This document shows, piece after piece, positions 28,894-41,077 of a stretch of DNA of 64,000 nt (within the stretch, counting starts at the first letter, position 1; each line of letters starts with the position of its first letter). The stretch covers positions 206,604 to 270,603 of the forward strand of contig NZ_JACVBX010000010.1 in the NCBI RefSeq assembly GCF_014852585.1. Direction: 5' to 3'. Source of the stretch: Pseudomonas sp. PDM18. GTDB lineage: Bacteria > Pseudomonadota > Gammaproteobacteria > Pseudomonadales > Pseudomonadaceae. A program made the translations under genes and the position numbers. The notes under the pieces were generated by a model, which saw only the letters and a list, made by a program, of their open reading frames with translations, ran no database searches and had not been told where the DNA came from.

Positions 28894-30918
28894 TCACAAT
28901 CGGACGGCGAGTTCGGCGCCCTCGCGGATCGCCCGCTTGGCATCCAGCTCCCGCGCCACGCTGGCGCCGCCGATGATGTGGTAGCGCAGGTTCTGCGCCG
29001 CCAGCGTCGGCTGCAGGTCCAGCAGCGGTTCCTGGCCGGCGCAGATCACCACGTTGTCCACCGCCAGGCATTGCTCCTGGCCGTCGATGCGCAGGTGCAG
29101 GCCGTCGTCGTCGATGCGCAGGTACTCCACGCCACCGAGCATGCGCACGCCGTGATGCTTGAGGTGCGCGCGGTGTACCCAGCCGCTGGTCTTGCCCAGC
29201 CCGGCGCCGGGTTGGCCGGCCTTGCGTTGCAGCAGCCAGAGCTGCCGGCGGGGAGCGGCGTCGACCGGCGGGATCAGCCCGCCGCCGGTGGCGTTGTCCA
29301 GGTCGATGCCCCACTGGCCCAGCCACTCGCCCAGCGGCTGCGGGCCGTCGCGTTCGCTCAGCAGGAAGCTGGCGATGTCGAAGCCGATGCCGCCGGCGCC
29401 GATCAGCGCGACCTTCTCGCCGACCGCAACGCCGCGCAGTACATCGAGGTAGCTGAGCACCTTGGCGTGGCCGATGCCCGGAATCGACGGCGTGCGCGGC
29501 TGGATGCCGGTGGCGACTATCACCTCGTCGTACTCGCCGCTGAGTTCGCCGCGCCGGATGCGCCGGCCCAACTGAACCTCGACGCCCAGTTCGCCCAGGC
29601 GCACGGCGAAGTAGCGCAGCGTCTCGTGGAATTCTTCCTTGCCCGGCACGCGCTTGGCCAGGTTGAACTGCCCGCCGATCTCCCCGGCGGCTTCGAACAG
29701 CGTCACCCGGTGGCCGCGCTCGGCGGCGACGCAGGCGGCGGACAGCCCGGCCGGCCCGGCACCGATTACCGCGATGCGCTTGTGGACGCGTGCCTTGCGG
29801 TAGCGCAGCTCGGTCTCGAACGCCGCACGCGGGTTGACCAGGCAGCTGGCGCGGCGGTTGGCGAAGGCGTGGTCCAGGCAGGCCTGGTTGCAGGCGATGC
29901 AGGTATTGATCGAAGCAGCGCGGCCGGCGGCGGCCTTTTCCACGAACTGCGGATCGGCCAGCAGCGGCCGGGCCATGGACACGAGGTCGGCGTGGCCTTC
30001 GGCGAGCAATCGCTCGGCGACTTCTGGCGTGTTGATGCGGTTGCTGGCAATCACCGGTACCCGCAGCTCGAGGCGCAGGCGTGCGGTGACGTCGGCGAAG
30101 GCGGCGCGCGGCACCGAGGTGACGATGGTCGGCACTCGTGACTCGTGCCAGCCGACGCCGGTGTTGAGCAGGTCGATGCCGGCGCCTTCGAGGGCTCGCG
30201 CCACGGTGCGCACCTCGTCCCAGGTGTTGCCGCCTTCCACCAGGTCGAGCAGCGACAGGCGGTAGCTGATGACGAAGCGTTCGCCCAGCGCGCGGCGAGT
30301 ACGGCGGACGATTTCCAGCGGCAGGCGCATGCGGTTGCCCAGGTCGCCTCCCCAACGGTCTTCGCGCTGGTTGGTGCGCGGGCAGAGGAACTGGTTCAGC
30401 AGGTAGCCTTCGCTGCCCATGATCTCCACGCCGTCGTAGCCGGCGGCGTGGGCGAGCTTCGCGCAGCGTACGAAGGCGGCGATGGTGCGCAGGATGCCGC
30501 GCTCGGACAGCGCGCGCGGGGCGAACCAGCTGATCGGCGATTTCACCGGCGAGGCCGAGACCACCAGCGGGTGATAGCCGTAGCGCCCGGCGTGGAGAAT
30601 CTGCAGCAGGATACGCCCGCCCTCGCGGTGCACCGCCTGGGTCAGGCGCCGGTGCGCCGGCACCTGCAGGCCGCTGGTGAGGCTGCTGCCCAGCGGCAGC
30701 AGCCAGCCTTCGCGGTTGGGCGCAAAGCCGCCGGTGATGATCAGCCCGACACCGCCGCGCGCCCGCTCGCGGTAATAGGCGGCGAGCTTGCCGAAGTCCC
30801 ACAGGCGGTCTTCCAGGCCGGTGTGCATCGAGCCCATCACCACGCGGTTGCGCAGTTGAATCGGGCCCAGGTCGAGCGGGGCGAGCAGGTGAGGGTAGGG
30901 CGAGGCGGCGGACGACAT
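28894..30918 (-). CDS. fadH: 2,4-dienoyl-CoA reductase (NADPH), FadH type
   Basis: Needed for beta-oxidation of unsaturated fatty acids. It is 674 aa. An N-terminal FMN barrel of the Old Yellow Enzyme family (RNRVVMGSMHTGLE, LQILHAGRYGY, GYDGVEIMGSEGYL) is followed by a [4Fe-4S] site CIACNQAC...C. An FAD/NADPH module follows with IGAGPAGLSAA (about residue 390) and LIGAGGIGFDIA. Length and domain order match E. coli FadH. Single-gene unit bounded by REP on one side. Confidence 0.93.
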   Translation of the reverse strand: MSSAASPYPHLLAPLDLGPIQLRNRVVMGSMHTGLEDRLWDFGKLAAYYRERARGGVGLIITGGFAPNREGWLLPLGSSLTSGLQVPAHRRLTQAVHREGGRILLQILHAGRYGYHPLVVSASPVKSPISWFAPRALSERGILRTIAAFVRCAKLAHAAGYDGVEIMGSEGYLLNQFLCPRTNQREDRWGGDLGNRMRLPLEIVRRTRRALGERFVISYRLSLLDLVEGGNTWDEVRTVARALEGAGIDLLNTGVGWHESRVPTIVTSVPRAAFADVTARLRLELRVPVIASNRINTPEVAERLLAEGHADLVSMARPLLADPQFVEKAAAGRAASINTCIACNQACLDHAFANRRASCLVNPRAAFETELRYRKARVHKRIAVIGAGPAGLSAACVAAERGHRVTLFEAAGEIGGQFNLAKRVPGKEEFHETLRYFAVRLGELGVEVQLGRRIRRGELSGEYDEVIVATGIQPRTPSIPGIGHAKVLSYLDVLRGVAVGEKVALIGAGGIGFDIASFLLSERDGPQPLGEWLGQWGIDLDNATGGGLIPPVDAAPRRQLWLLQRKAGQPGAGLGKTSGWVHRAHLKHHGVRMLGGVEYLRIDDDGLHLRIDGQEQCLAVDNVVICAGQEPLLDLQPTLAAQNLRYHIIGGASVARELDAKRAIREGAELAVRL

Positions 30919-31108
30919 GGAGGCGCTCTTGGGCTATCAGGTCCTACCACCCTACTGGGCCGGATAGGCGCCGGTTAACGGCCCGGCTGCCGTGCCGTTC
31001 GGGCATTTCGGTCAAGCGTTGCGGTTGACAGCTGCGTTACAGGTTCCAGACTGACTCTCATGGCAGGGCCTCGTGCCCCGAACGCTGGCTGAAGTGACGG
31101 AGGTCGTC

Positions 31109-31297
31109 ATGAAAGCGATAAGAAAAAGACATGCGCGCCATTACCTGCTCGCTGCCCTCATCGGCGTGGCCCTGCTCGGGCTGCACGAATCCCTCCAGCC
31201 AGACCGCGCGCAATCCGCCTGCCGCGCAGACGGCGAAAGTATCTCCTGTGCCTACCCGCCCGTTGCCCATTTGGGGGTACTCGGCGGCACGTTCTGA
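31109..31297 (+). CDS. Small exported protein, 62 aa, unknown
   Basis: The start is chosen at 31109 because GGAGGTCGTC precedes it. The N-terminus MKAIRKRHARHYLLAALIGV is a typical signal or anchor helix. The short mature part has two Cys (SACRADGESISCAYPP) that could form a disulfide. No homolog comes to mind. It lies upstream of fdnG and could be a small envelope protein. Confidence 0.5.
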   Translation: MKAIRKRHARHYLLAALIGVALLGLHESLQPDRAQSACRADGESISCAYPPVAHLGVLGGTF

Positions 31298-31305
31298 GTG
31301 ACGCA

Positions 31306-31319
31306 CTGACGCGCGTCAA
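31306..31319 (+). promoter_or_regulatory. ANR-like box upstream of fdnG
   Basis: CTGAC-GCGC-GTCAA is an inverted repeat with two mismatches to TTGAT-N4-ATCAA after allowing T-to-C at the core edges. It lies 132 bp upstream of the fdnG start codon. Suggests oxygen-responsive control, but the match is imperfect. Confidence 0.38.
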
Positions 31320-31450
31320 TGCGCCGCAAATCCGTGGCGTGCATGGTCTGCCCCGCTCAAAGCTGGCGCATTGCGCCCGCTTGGCTATCTTTTAAGCAGC
31401 AAGGGTCCGGCCATGCACCGGACGTACGCTGCCTGATCAGGAGACGCACG

Positions 31451-34400
31451 ATGGATATGAACCGTCGGCAATTTTTCAAGGTCTGCGCCGTGGGCCTTGG
31501 AGGATCGAGCCTGGCGGCACTCGGGATGGCACCCCCGGATGCATTCGCCGACCAGATCCGCCACTTCAAGCTTGCGCGCACCGTCGAGACCCGCAACACC
31601 TGCCCATACTGCTCGGTGGGTTGCGGCATCCTCATGTACAGCCAGGGTGATGCGGCGAAGAACGTCGCGCAGAACATCATCCACATCGAGGGTGATTCCG
31701 ATCACCCGGTCAACCGCGGCACGCTCTGCCCCAAAGGCGCTGGCCTCTTGGACTTCGTCCACAGCCCCAACCGCCTGAAGTACCCGCAGATTCGCGAAGC
31801 GGGCTCTTCCGAGTGGAAGCGCATCGGCTGGGACGAGGCGCTCGATCGCATCGCCAAGCTGGTGAAGGAAGACCGCGACGCCAACTTCATCGAGAAGAAC
31901 GCCCAGGGCCAGACGGTGAACCGCTGGCTGACCACCGGCTTCCTGGCCGCGTCGGCGTCTTCCAACGAAGCGGGCTACATCACCCACAAGGTGGTTCGTT
32001 CTCTCGGCGTACTGGCGTTCGACAACCAAGCGCGTGTCTGACACGGCCCGACGGTGGCAAGTCTTGCCCCGACGTTTGGCCGTGGAGCCATGACCAACCA
32101 TTGGACCGACATCAAGAATGCCGATCTGATTCTGATCATGGGCGGAAACGCCGCTGAAGCGCATCCGTGCGGCTTCAAGTGGGTAACCGAAGCCAAGGCG
32201 CACAACAAGGCGCGCCTGCTGGTGGTCGACCCGCGATTCACCCGTTCCGCTTCGGTCGCCGACTATTACGCGCCCATCCGTACCGGCACGGATATCGCCT
32301 TCCTCGGCGGTCTGATCAACTACCTGCTGGAAAACGACAAGTACCAGAAGGAATACGTGCACAACTACACCGACGTCTCCTTCATCGTGAAGGAAGGCTT
32401 CGGCTTCGACGACGGGCTGTTCAACGGTTACGACGCGGAGAAGCGCACCTACCCGGACAAGTCCTCCTGGCAGTACGAGCTGGGCGAGGACGGTTTCGCC
32501 AAGGTCGACCCGACCCTGACGCACCCGCGCTGCGTGTTCAACCTGATGAGGCAGCACTACAGCCGCTACACGCCGGATGTGGTGAGCAACATCTGCGGCA
32601 CGCCCAAGGACATGATGCTCAAGGTGTGGGAAGAGATTTCCACCACTGCGGCGCCGACCAAGGTCATGACCATCATGTACGCCCTGGGCTGGACCCAGCA
32701 CTCGGTGGGCGCGCAGATGATCCGCACCGGCGCGATGGTCCAGCTGCTGCTGGGCAACATCGGCATGCCCGGCGGCGGCATGAACGCCCTGCGCGGCCAC
32801 TCCAACATCCAGGGCCTGACCGACCTGGGGCTGCTGTCCAACTCGCTGCCCGGCTACCTGACCCTGGGCATGGACGCGGAGCAGGACTACAACGCCTACA
32901 TCACCAAGCGCACCAGCAAACCGCTGCGCCCAGGGCAGTTGTCCTACTGGCAGAACTACCCGAAATTCCACGTCAGCCTGATGAAGTCCTGGTTCGGCAA
33001 ATCCGCCACCAAGGACAACAACTGGTGCTACGACTGGCTGCCCAAGCTGGACATGCCCGGCGCCGGCTACGACGTGCTGCGCTACTTCGACATGATGTAC
33101 CAGGGCAAGGTCAACGGTTACTTCTGCCAGGGCTTCAACCCCATTGCGTCCTTCCCCAACAAGGCCAAGGTCAGCGCCGCGCTGGCCAAGCTGAAGTGGA
33201 TGGTGGTGATGGACCCGCTGGCTACCGAGACCAGCGAGTTCTGGCGCAATGCCGGCGAGCACAACGACGTCGACACCAAGGCTATCCAGACCACGGTATT
33301 CCGCCTGCCGACCAGTTGCTTCGCCGAGGAGGACGGCTCCATCGTCAACTCTGGCCGCTGGCTGCAGTGGCACTGGAAGGGCGCCGAGCCGCCGGGAGAA
33401 GCGCGTACCGACATCGCCATCATGAGCGGCCTGCTGCATCGTTTGCAGGCGGCTTATCGCAAGGATGGCGGCGCTTTCCCCGACCCGATCCTCGGGCTCG
33501 ACTGGCCGTACCTGACGCCCGATGAGCCGACCCCGGAGGAAATCGCCAAGGAGTACAACGGCAAGGCGCTGGCGGATCTCGTCGACCCGAACAACGGTAT
33601 GGTCCTGGCGAAAGCCGGCGAGCAGCTTCCGGCCTTCGCGCTGCTGCGCGACGACGGCAGTACCGCCAGCGGCTGCTGGATCTTCGCCGGCTCCTGGACG
33701 CAACTGGGCAACCAGATGGCCCGCCGCGACAACAGCGACCCGTACGCCATGGGCCAGACGTTGGGCTGGGCCTGGGCGTGGCCGGCCAACCGGCGCATCC
33801 TCTACAACCGCGCCTCGGCGGACGTCAGCGGCAAGCCGTGGGACCCGGTGAAGAAACGCCTGGTGTGGTGGAACGGCAAGGCCTGGGGCGGCACCGACGT
33901 GCCCGACTACAAGGCCGACGTACCGCCGGAAGCGGGGATGAACCCGTTCATCATGAACCCCGAAGGCGTGGCGCGTTTCTTCGCCGTCGACAAGATGGCC
34001 GAAGGCCCGTTCCCCGAGCACTACGAGCCGTTCGAGACGCCGATCGGCGTCAACCCGCTGCACAAGAACCCGCAGGCGATCAGCAGCCCGGCGGCGCGGG
34101 TGTTCAAGAACGACATGGAGCTGTTCGGCACAGCGAAAGAGTTCCCCTACGCCGCGACCACCTACCGACTCACCGAGCACTTCCACTTCTGGACCAAGCA
34201 TTGCCGTCTGAATGCCATCGTCCAGCCGGAACAGTTCGTCGAGATCGGCGAGGCGCTAGCCAAGGAGCTCGGCATCAAGGCCGGCGACCGCGTGAAGGTG
34301 TCCTCCAACCGCGGCTTCATCAAGGCGGTGGCGGTGGTGACCAAGCGCATTCGTCCACTGCAGGTCAACGGCCAGACCGTGCACCACGTGGGCATCCCCC

Positions 34401-34528
34401 TGCACTGGGGCTTCTCCGGGGTTGCGCGCAACGGCTACCTGACCAACACCCTGACCCCCTTCGTGGGCGATGGGAATACGCAGACGCCGGAGTTCAAGTC
34501 CTTCCTCGTCAACGTGGAAAAGGCGTGA
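31451..34528 (+). CDS. fdnG: Formate dehydrogenase-N/O alpha subunit, selenocysteine-containing
   Basis: Molybdopterin catalytic subunit that oxidises formate in the periplasm and feeds the quinone pool. One reading frame of 1025 residues is interrupted only by TGA at 32039-32041 (codon 197). The flanking residues NQARV-(TGA)-HGPTVASLAPTFGRG match the Sec site of E. coli FdnG/FdoG, so TGA is read as selenocysteine. A SECIS hairpin follows at once. The N-terminus MDMNRRQFFKVCAVG is a Tat signal. NTCPYCSVGCG and TLCPKG bind a [4Fe-4S] cluster. It should not be annotated as two genes or a pseudogene. First gene of fdnGHI. Confidence 0.97.
32042..32084 (+). ncRNA. Bacterial SECIS element in fdnG mRNA
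   Basis: Directly after the TGA. The lower stem CACGGCC (32042-32048) pairs perfectly with GGCCGTG (32078-32084). The upper hairpin has GGCAA...TTGCC enclosing a GTC loop, matching the GCAGGUCUGC tip of E. coli fdhF and fdnG SECIS elements. SelB encoded 6.7 kb downstream would bind it. Confidence 0.88.
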
Positions 34529-34536
34529 GGTGACGC

Positions 34537-35469
34537 ATGAGTAGTCAAGACATCTACGCCCGCTCCGCCACGACCTTGCCGTCACCCTCGGTGCGGCACG
34601 AGCAGGAAGTGGCCAAGCTGATCGACGTGTCCAAGTGCATCGGCTGCAAGGCCTGCCAGGTCGCCTGCTCGGAATGGAACGAGTTGCGCGACGAGGTGGG
34701 CCACAACCATGGCACCTACGACAACCCCATCGACCTCACGGACCAGTCCTGGACGGTCATGCGCTTCACCGAGCATGAGAACCCGGCCGGCAACCTGGAG
34801 TGGCTGATCCGCAAGGACGGCTGCATGCACTGCGAGGAGCCCGGCTGCCTGAAGGCCTGCCCGAGCCCCGGCGCCATCGTGAAGTACGCCAACGGCATCG
34901 TCGACTTCAATCAGGACCATTGCATCGGCTGCGGCTACTGCATCACCGGCTGCCCGTTCAACATCCCGCGCATCTCGCAGAAGGACCACAAGGCGTACAA
35001 GTGCACCCTGTGTTCCGACCGCGTGGCGGTGGGCATGGAGCCGGCCTGCGTGAAGACCTGCCCGACCGGCGCCATCGTCTTCGGCACCAAGGAAGACATG
35101 AAGGAGCACGCCGCCGAGCGCATCGAGGACCTGAAGTCCCGCGGGTTCGAGAACGCCGGCCTGTATGACCCCCAAGGCGTGGGCGGCACGCACGTCATGT
35201 ACGTGCTGCACCACAACGACCAGCCCTCGCTGTACGCCGGCCTGCCCGACAAGCCGGCCATCAGCCCGATGGTCAGCCTGTGGAAAGGCCTCACCAAACC
35301 GCTGGGCCTGCTGGCCATGGCGGGCGTGGTGCTGGCCGGGTTCTTCCACTACACCCGCATCGGCCCCAATCGGGTCGAAGAGGACGAGGAAGACGGACCC
35401 GACCCGCAGGCACCGGTGCACAAGGTCGACCCTTCGGTGCATGACTATGATCCGCGTACTCCACGCTGA
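34537..35469 (+). CDS. fdnH: Formate dehydrogenase beta subunit (iron-sulfur)
   Basis: A 310-aa electron-transfer subunit carrying four [4Fe-4S] clusters: [37 protein letters not shown] and CTLC...CVKTCP. A C-terminal transmembrane anchor (about residues 250-272, [15 protein letters not shown]) holds it on the periplasmic face next to FdnI. GAGGTGACGC precedes the start, 8 nt after fdnG stops. Confidence 0.96.
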   Translation: MSSQDIYARSATTLPSPSVRHEQEVAKLIDVSKCIGCKACQVACSEWNELRDEVGHNHGTYDNPIDLTDQSWTVMRFTEHENPAGNLEWLIRKDGCMHCEEPGCLKACPSPGAIVKYANGIVDFNQDHCIGCGYCITGCPFNIPRISQKDHKAYKCTLCSDRVAVGMEPACVKTCPTGAIVFGTKEDMKEHAAERIEDLKSRGFENAGLYDPQGVGGTHVMYVLHHNDQPSLYAGLPDKPAISPMVSLWKGLTKPLGLLAMAGVVLAGFFHYTRIGPNRVEEDEEDGPDPQAPVHKVDPSVHDYDPRTPR

Positions 35470-35485
35470 GCCCACACGCCGAACT

Positions 35486-35522
35486 GCCCCCTCTCCCTTC
35501 AGGAAGAGGGTTGGGGAGAGGG
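35486..35522. repeat. CCCTCTCCC-type element, copy 3, inside the fdn operon
   Basis: CCCCTCTCCCTTCAGGAAGAGG followed by GTTGGGGAGAGGG lies in the 84-nt gap between fdnH and fdnI. One arm has lost bases relative to copy 4. As RNA it would fold into a weak hairpin between two co-transcribed genes. Confidence 0.6.
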
Positions 35523-35553
35523 TGCTCGCAAGCTCTCCCAGGAGCCCGACGAC

Positions 35554-36180
35554 ATGAAAAAAGATATCCAGCGCTACAACGCCAACGAACGGAGTAACCA
35601 CTGGATGGTGGCCATTCTGTTCTTCCTCGCTGGCCTCTCGGGGCTGGCGCTGTTCCACCCGGCCATGTTCTGGCTGACCAACCTGTTTGGCGGCGGCCCG
35701 TGGACTCGCGTCCTGCACCCCTTCCTCGGGGTGGCGATGTTCCTGTTCTTCCTCGGCTTGGTGATCCGCTTCGCCCACCACAACCTGGTGGAGAAGCGCG
35801 ACGTGCAGTGGCTCAAGCAATGGCGCGACGTGGTCACCAACCGCGAGGAGAACCTCCCGGAAGTCGGCCGCTACAACGCCGGACAGAAGCTGCTGTTCTG
35901 GACCCTGCTGTTGTGCATGCTGGTACTGCTGGTGACTGGATTCGTGATGTGGCGTGCCTACTTCAGCCACTTCTTCGGCATCGACATCATCCGCATCGCC
36001 TCGCTGCTGCATGCCTTCGCCGCCTTCGTGCTCATCTGCAGCATCCTGGTGCACATCTACGCCGGTATCTGGGTGAAGGGCTCGATGGGCGCCATGCTCT
36101 ACGGCTGGGTCAGCCGCGGCTGGGCGCGCAAGCACCACGCGGCGTGGCTCAAGGATGTGGACAAGGGCAAGGGGCACTGA
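35554..36180 (+). CDS. fdnI: Formate dehydrogenase gamma subunit (cytochrome b556)
   Basis: A 208-aa integral membrane cytochrome b with four predicted transmembrane helices. Haem-ligand histidines are visible in ANERSNHWMVAILFFLAGL, HPFLGVAMFL and SLLHAFAAFVLICSILVHIYAG. It passes electrons from FdnH to quinone. The pattern matches E. coli FdoI. Confidence 0.95.
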   Translation: MKKDIQRYNANERSNHWMVAILFFLAGLSGLALFHPAMFWLTNLFGGGPWTRVLHPFLGVAMFLFFLGLVIRFAHHNLVEKRDVQWLKQWRDVVTNREENLPEVGRYNAGQKLLFWTLLLCMLVLLVTGFVMWRAYFSHFFGIDIIRIASLLHAFAAFVLICSILVHIYAGIWVKGSMGAMLYGWVSRGWARKHHAAWLKDVDKGKGH

Positions 36181-36210
36181 CGCTCGACGTAATCGCCGGT
36201 TGACGCCCGT

Positions 36211-36267
36211 GCGTCAGCCGGCACGAACCATCCCCTCTCCCTTCAGGGAGAGGGCTAGGGAGAGGGG
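36211..36267. repeat. CCCTCTCCC-type element, copy 4
   Basis: GCGTCAGCCGGCAC, also present inside copy 1, precedes the hairpin CCCTCTCCC-ttca-GGGAGAGGG (36233-36254) and a further AGGGAGAGGGG. It occupies the fdnI-fdhE gap and looks like the right half of the full element at 4072. Confidence 0.65.
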
Positions 36268-36306
36268 CTTTTCAGGCCCCGCTCCAAACCCAACAAGGAG
36301 TCCTGC

Positions 36307-37239
36307 GTGTCAGGCCGAATTCTCGAACCCGGGCAGATCGAAGCTGCCGCCAACATCCCCCCTCTGTTCAACCTGCCGTCCACCGACCTGTTCTCCCGCC
36401 GCGCCGCGCGCCTGCGTGAGCTGGCGCCGGGCAATCCCCTGCAGGGCTACCTCGAACTTATCGCCGGGGTCTGCGAAACGCAGCAGGCGCTGCTCGACCG
36501 CAAGCTGTTCCTGCAATCGCCGGACGCCGCCGCGCTGGCCCGCAGCCGAGAGCACCGCATGCCGCCGCTGGCCTACGAAGTGCTGGTGCGTGAAGGCGCA
36601 TGGCTGCCGTTGCTGGACGCCTTCCTCGACGCCTATGAAGTCACCGCCAACCCGGCCGTGGTCGAAGCGCTGAAGGTTCTGCGCAGCGCCGATTCCGGCC
36701 AGCGCAAGGCCTGGGCGCTAGGCTTGCTCAACGGCCAGTTCGACCTGCTGCCGCCGGCGCTGGTGCCCTTTCTCGGCGCCGTCCTGCAGGTCGCCTTCAG
36801 CCAGTGGTTGCTGCAACTGCCCGACGACACCCTGGCGGAAACCGACAGCCAGACCCTTTGCCCGGCCTGCGGCGCGCCGCCGGTGGCGGGGATGATCCGC
36901 AGCCAGGGCAAGCATGCCGGGCTGCGCTACCTGTCCTGCTCGTTGTGCTCCTGCGAATGGCACTACGTGCGGGTAAAATGCAGCCACTGCGCCGAGAGCA
37001 AGGGGCTGGCCTACTACTCACTGCAGCGCGAAGGCGTGGCCAGCGATCAGGCGCCGCTCAAGGCCGAGACCTGCCCCGGCTGCCAGTCTTACTTAAAGCA
37101 GTTCTACCTCGAGCACGACAAGCACGCCGAGGCCCAGGCGGACGACCTGGCCAGTCTCGCACTGGATATCCGCCTCGCCGAGGACGGCTACCTGCGCACC
37201 GCACCGAACCTCCTGCTGGCACCCGGTGGCGGCGGCTGA
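36307..37239 (+). CDS. fdhE: Formate dehydrogenase accessory protein FdhE
   Basis: A 310-aa cytoplasmic rubredoxin-like maturation factor that binds iron and is needed for activity of respiratory formate dehydrogenases. Paired CxxC motifs are visible: CPACGAPPVAG, SCSLCSCEW, KCSHCAESKG and TCPGCQSYLK. The start is GTG, decided by AAGGAG 6 nt upstream; no better ATG exists. Follows fdnGHI as in E. coli. Confidence 0.95.
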   Translation: MSGRILEPGQIEAAANIPPLFNLPSTDLFSRRAARLRELAPGNPLQGYLELIAGVCETQQALLDRKLFLQSPDAAALARSREHRMPPLAYEVLVREGAWLPLLDAFLDAYEVTANPAVVEALKVLRSADSGQRKAWALGLLNGQFDLLPPALVPFLGAVLQVAFSQWLLQLPDDTLAETDSQTLCPACGAPPVAGMIRSQGKHAGLRYLSCSLCSCEWHYVRVKCSHCAESKGLAYYSLQREGVASDQAPLKAETCPGCQSYLKQFYLEHDKHAEAQADDLASLALDIRLAEDGYLRTAPNLLLAPGGGG

Positions 37240-37250
37240 ACCCGCCCTTC

Positions 37251-37338
37251 GTAGGGCGGATAACGCGGCACGCGTTATCCGCCGCCGACTGCACGTCGAG
37301 GTAGCCGGCGGATAACCGCAAGCGGTTATTCGCCCTAC
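37251..37338. repeat. REP doublet (GTAGGGCGGATAAC family)
   Basis: GTAGGGCGGATAACGC...GCGTTATCCGCC and GGCGGATAACCGC...GCGGTTATTCGCCCTAC in inverted order, between fdhE and selA. Confidence 0.85.
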
Positions 37339-37376
37339 ACTCACTCCAGCCCTCGTTCCCTGCACAAGGTTCGTCC

Positions 37377-38779
37377 ATGACCTCGGTACGTTTGCCCTCC
37401 ATCGACCGCCTGCTGCGCAGCCCGGCCTGCGAGCCACTGCAGCAACGCTATGGCCGCGAGGCCCTGCTCAAAACCCTGCGCGACCTGCTCGACGAACTGC
37501 GTGAGCCCGCGCGCCACGGCCAACTTGCCGCCGTCGAACTGGAAGAGAGCGTGCTCGCCGGCCGCGCTGGCGAGCGTCTCGCCGCGCACCACGCCAGCCG
37601 CGTTCGCCGGGTGTTCAACCTCACCGGCACCGTGCTGCACACCAACCTCGGCCGTGCCTTGCTGCCCGAGGAAGCCATCGAAGCGATCACACTGGCCGCG
37701 CGCTACCCGCTCAACCTCGAGTTCGACCTGGCCACCGGCAAGCGCGGCGACCGCGACGACCTCATCACCGGGCTGATCCGCGAACTGACCGGCGCTGAAG
37801 CCGTCACAGTGGTCAACAACAACGCCGCCGCCGTGCTGCTGGCACTCAATAGCCTCGGCGCGCGCAAGGAAGGCATCATCTCCCGCGGCGAGCTGATCGA
37901 GATCGGCGGTGCCTTCCGCATCCCCGACATCATGTCCCGCGCCGGTGTGAAACTGGTCGAGGTTGGCACCACCAACCGCACCCACGCCAAGGACTACGAG
38001 GCCGTCATCGGCCCGCGTTCCGGCCTGCTGATGCGCGTGCACACCAGCAACTACAGCGTGCAGGGCTTCACCGCCAGCGTCGCCACCCCGCAGCTGGCGC
38101 AGATCGCCCACGTCCATGGCCTGCCGCTGCTGGAGGACCTGGGCAGCGGCACCCTGGTCGACCTCACCCGCTGGGGCCTGCCCAAGGAACCCACCGTGCA
38201 GGAAGCCCTGCGCGACGGCGCCGACATCGTCACCTTCAGCGGCGACAAACTGCTCGGCGGCCCGCAGGCCGGGTTGATTCTCGGCAGCAAGGAGCTGATC
38301 GGACGGATCAAGAAGAACCCGCTCAAGCGCGCCCTGCGCGTGGACAAGCTCACCCTCGCCGCGCTGGAAGCCGTGCTCAACCTCTACCGCGATCCGGACC
38401 GACTCGCCGAACGCCTCACCAGCCTGCGCCTGCTCAGCCGCCCGCAGGCCGACATCCGCGTCCAGGCCCAGCGCCTGGCGCCTGCTTTGGCAGCGCTGCT
38501 GGGCGAGCGCTGGAGCGTCAGTGCCGTGGACGCCTTAGGCATGATCGGCAGCGGCGCCCAACCGGTCGCGCGCCTACCCAGCGCTGCGCTGTGCCTACGC
38601 CCGCACCAGCCCAAACGCCAGCGCGGCCGCGCCCTCCTGGACCTGGAAGAGCGCCTGCGCTGCCTGCCGATCCCGGTGCTCGGCCGCATCGATGACGACG
38701 CGCTGTGGCTCGACCTGCGCCAGCTCGACGACGAACCCGGCTTCGTCGCGCAACTGCCGCTGCTGGTCGAGGACGACGC

Positions 38780-38783
<4 letters not shown>
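37377..38783 (+). CDS. selA: L-seryl-tRNA(Sec) selenium transferase
   Basis: PLP enzyme that converts Ser-tRNA(Sec) to Sec-tRNA(Sec) with selenophosphate. It is 468 aa, normal length. It has [28 protein letters not shown] and the PLP lysine in [14 protein letters not shown] (about residue 296). Its TGA overlaps the selB ATG, so the two are translationally coupled. Works with selC at 43310 and with selB to insert Sec into FdnG. Confidence 0.97.
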
Positions 38784-40825
<2,042 letters not shown>

Positions 40826-40852
40826 GAAAGCTCGGTGGTGCTGAATGGCATC

Positions 40853-40892
40853 GCCGGCGAAAGCAAATCACTGCCGACGAAAGCAAATCACT
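40853..40892. repeat. 20-bp tandem direct repeat, two copies
   Basis: Two head-to-tail copies (40853-40872 and 40873-40892) of GCCGRCGAAAGCAAATCACT, differing at one base. Located just after selB. A 20-nt duplication would shift any frame through it. Confidence 0.85.
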
Positions 40893-41002
40893 CAGCGGGG
40901 ACGTCGCTGCCTCCCGGCTAGTCGCACCACTCAAGAAACTTTCTGAACTCCCGATCCCCACGCTCCCTCGATACACCTGTTGACTACCGGGGAGTGGGTC
41001 CA

Positions 41003-41077
41003 ATGAGTTCCTGGCTGATTCTGCTGTTCATCGCCATCACCGTAATCGCCGTCGTGCTGGATCTGGGCAAGCGCTAG
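41003..41077 (+). CDS. 24-aa single-helix membrane peptide
   Basis: ATG with GGGGAG 9-12 nt upstream. The product is MSSWLILLFIAITVIAVVLD plus LGKR: one transmembrane helix with a positively charged end. The stop overlaps the stop of the convergent hydrolase gene. Size and composition fit the class of small inner-membrane peptides. Function unknown. Codon choice and the ribosome site support a real gene. Confidence 0.6.
   Translation: MSSWLILLFIAITVIAVVLDLGKR

Noticed and set aside
32039..32041. In-frame TGA suggesting fdnG is broken or two genes
   Set aside because: The flanking residues match the Sec site of FdnG/FdoG, a SECIS hairpin follows, and selA, selB and selC are nearby.
31385..34201. 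Long open frame of 938 codons on the minus strand opposite fdnG
   Set aside because: GC-rich antisense shadow; composition is His/Val/Gln-rich with no domain, while the plus strand is a clear formate dehydrogenase.
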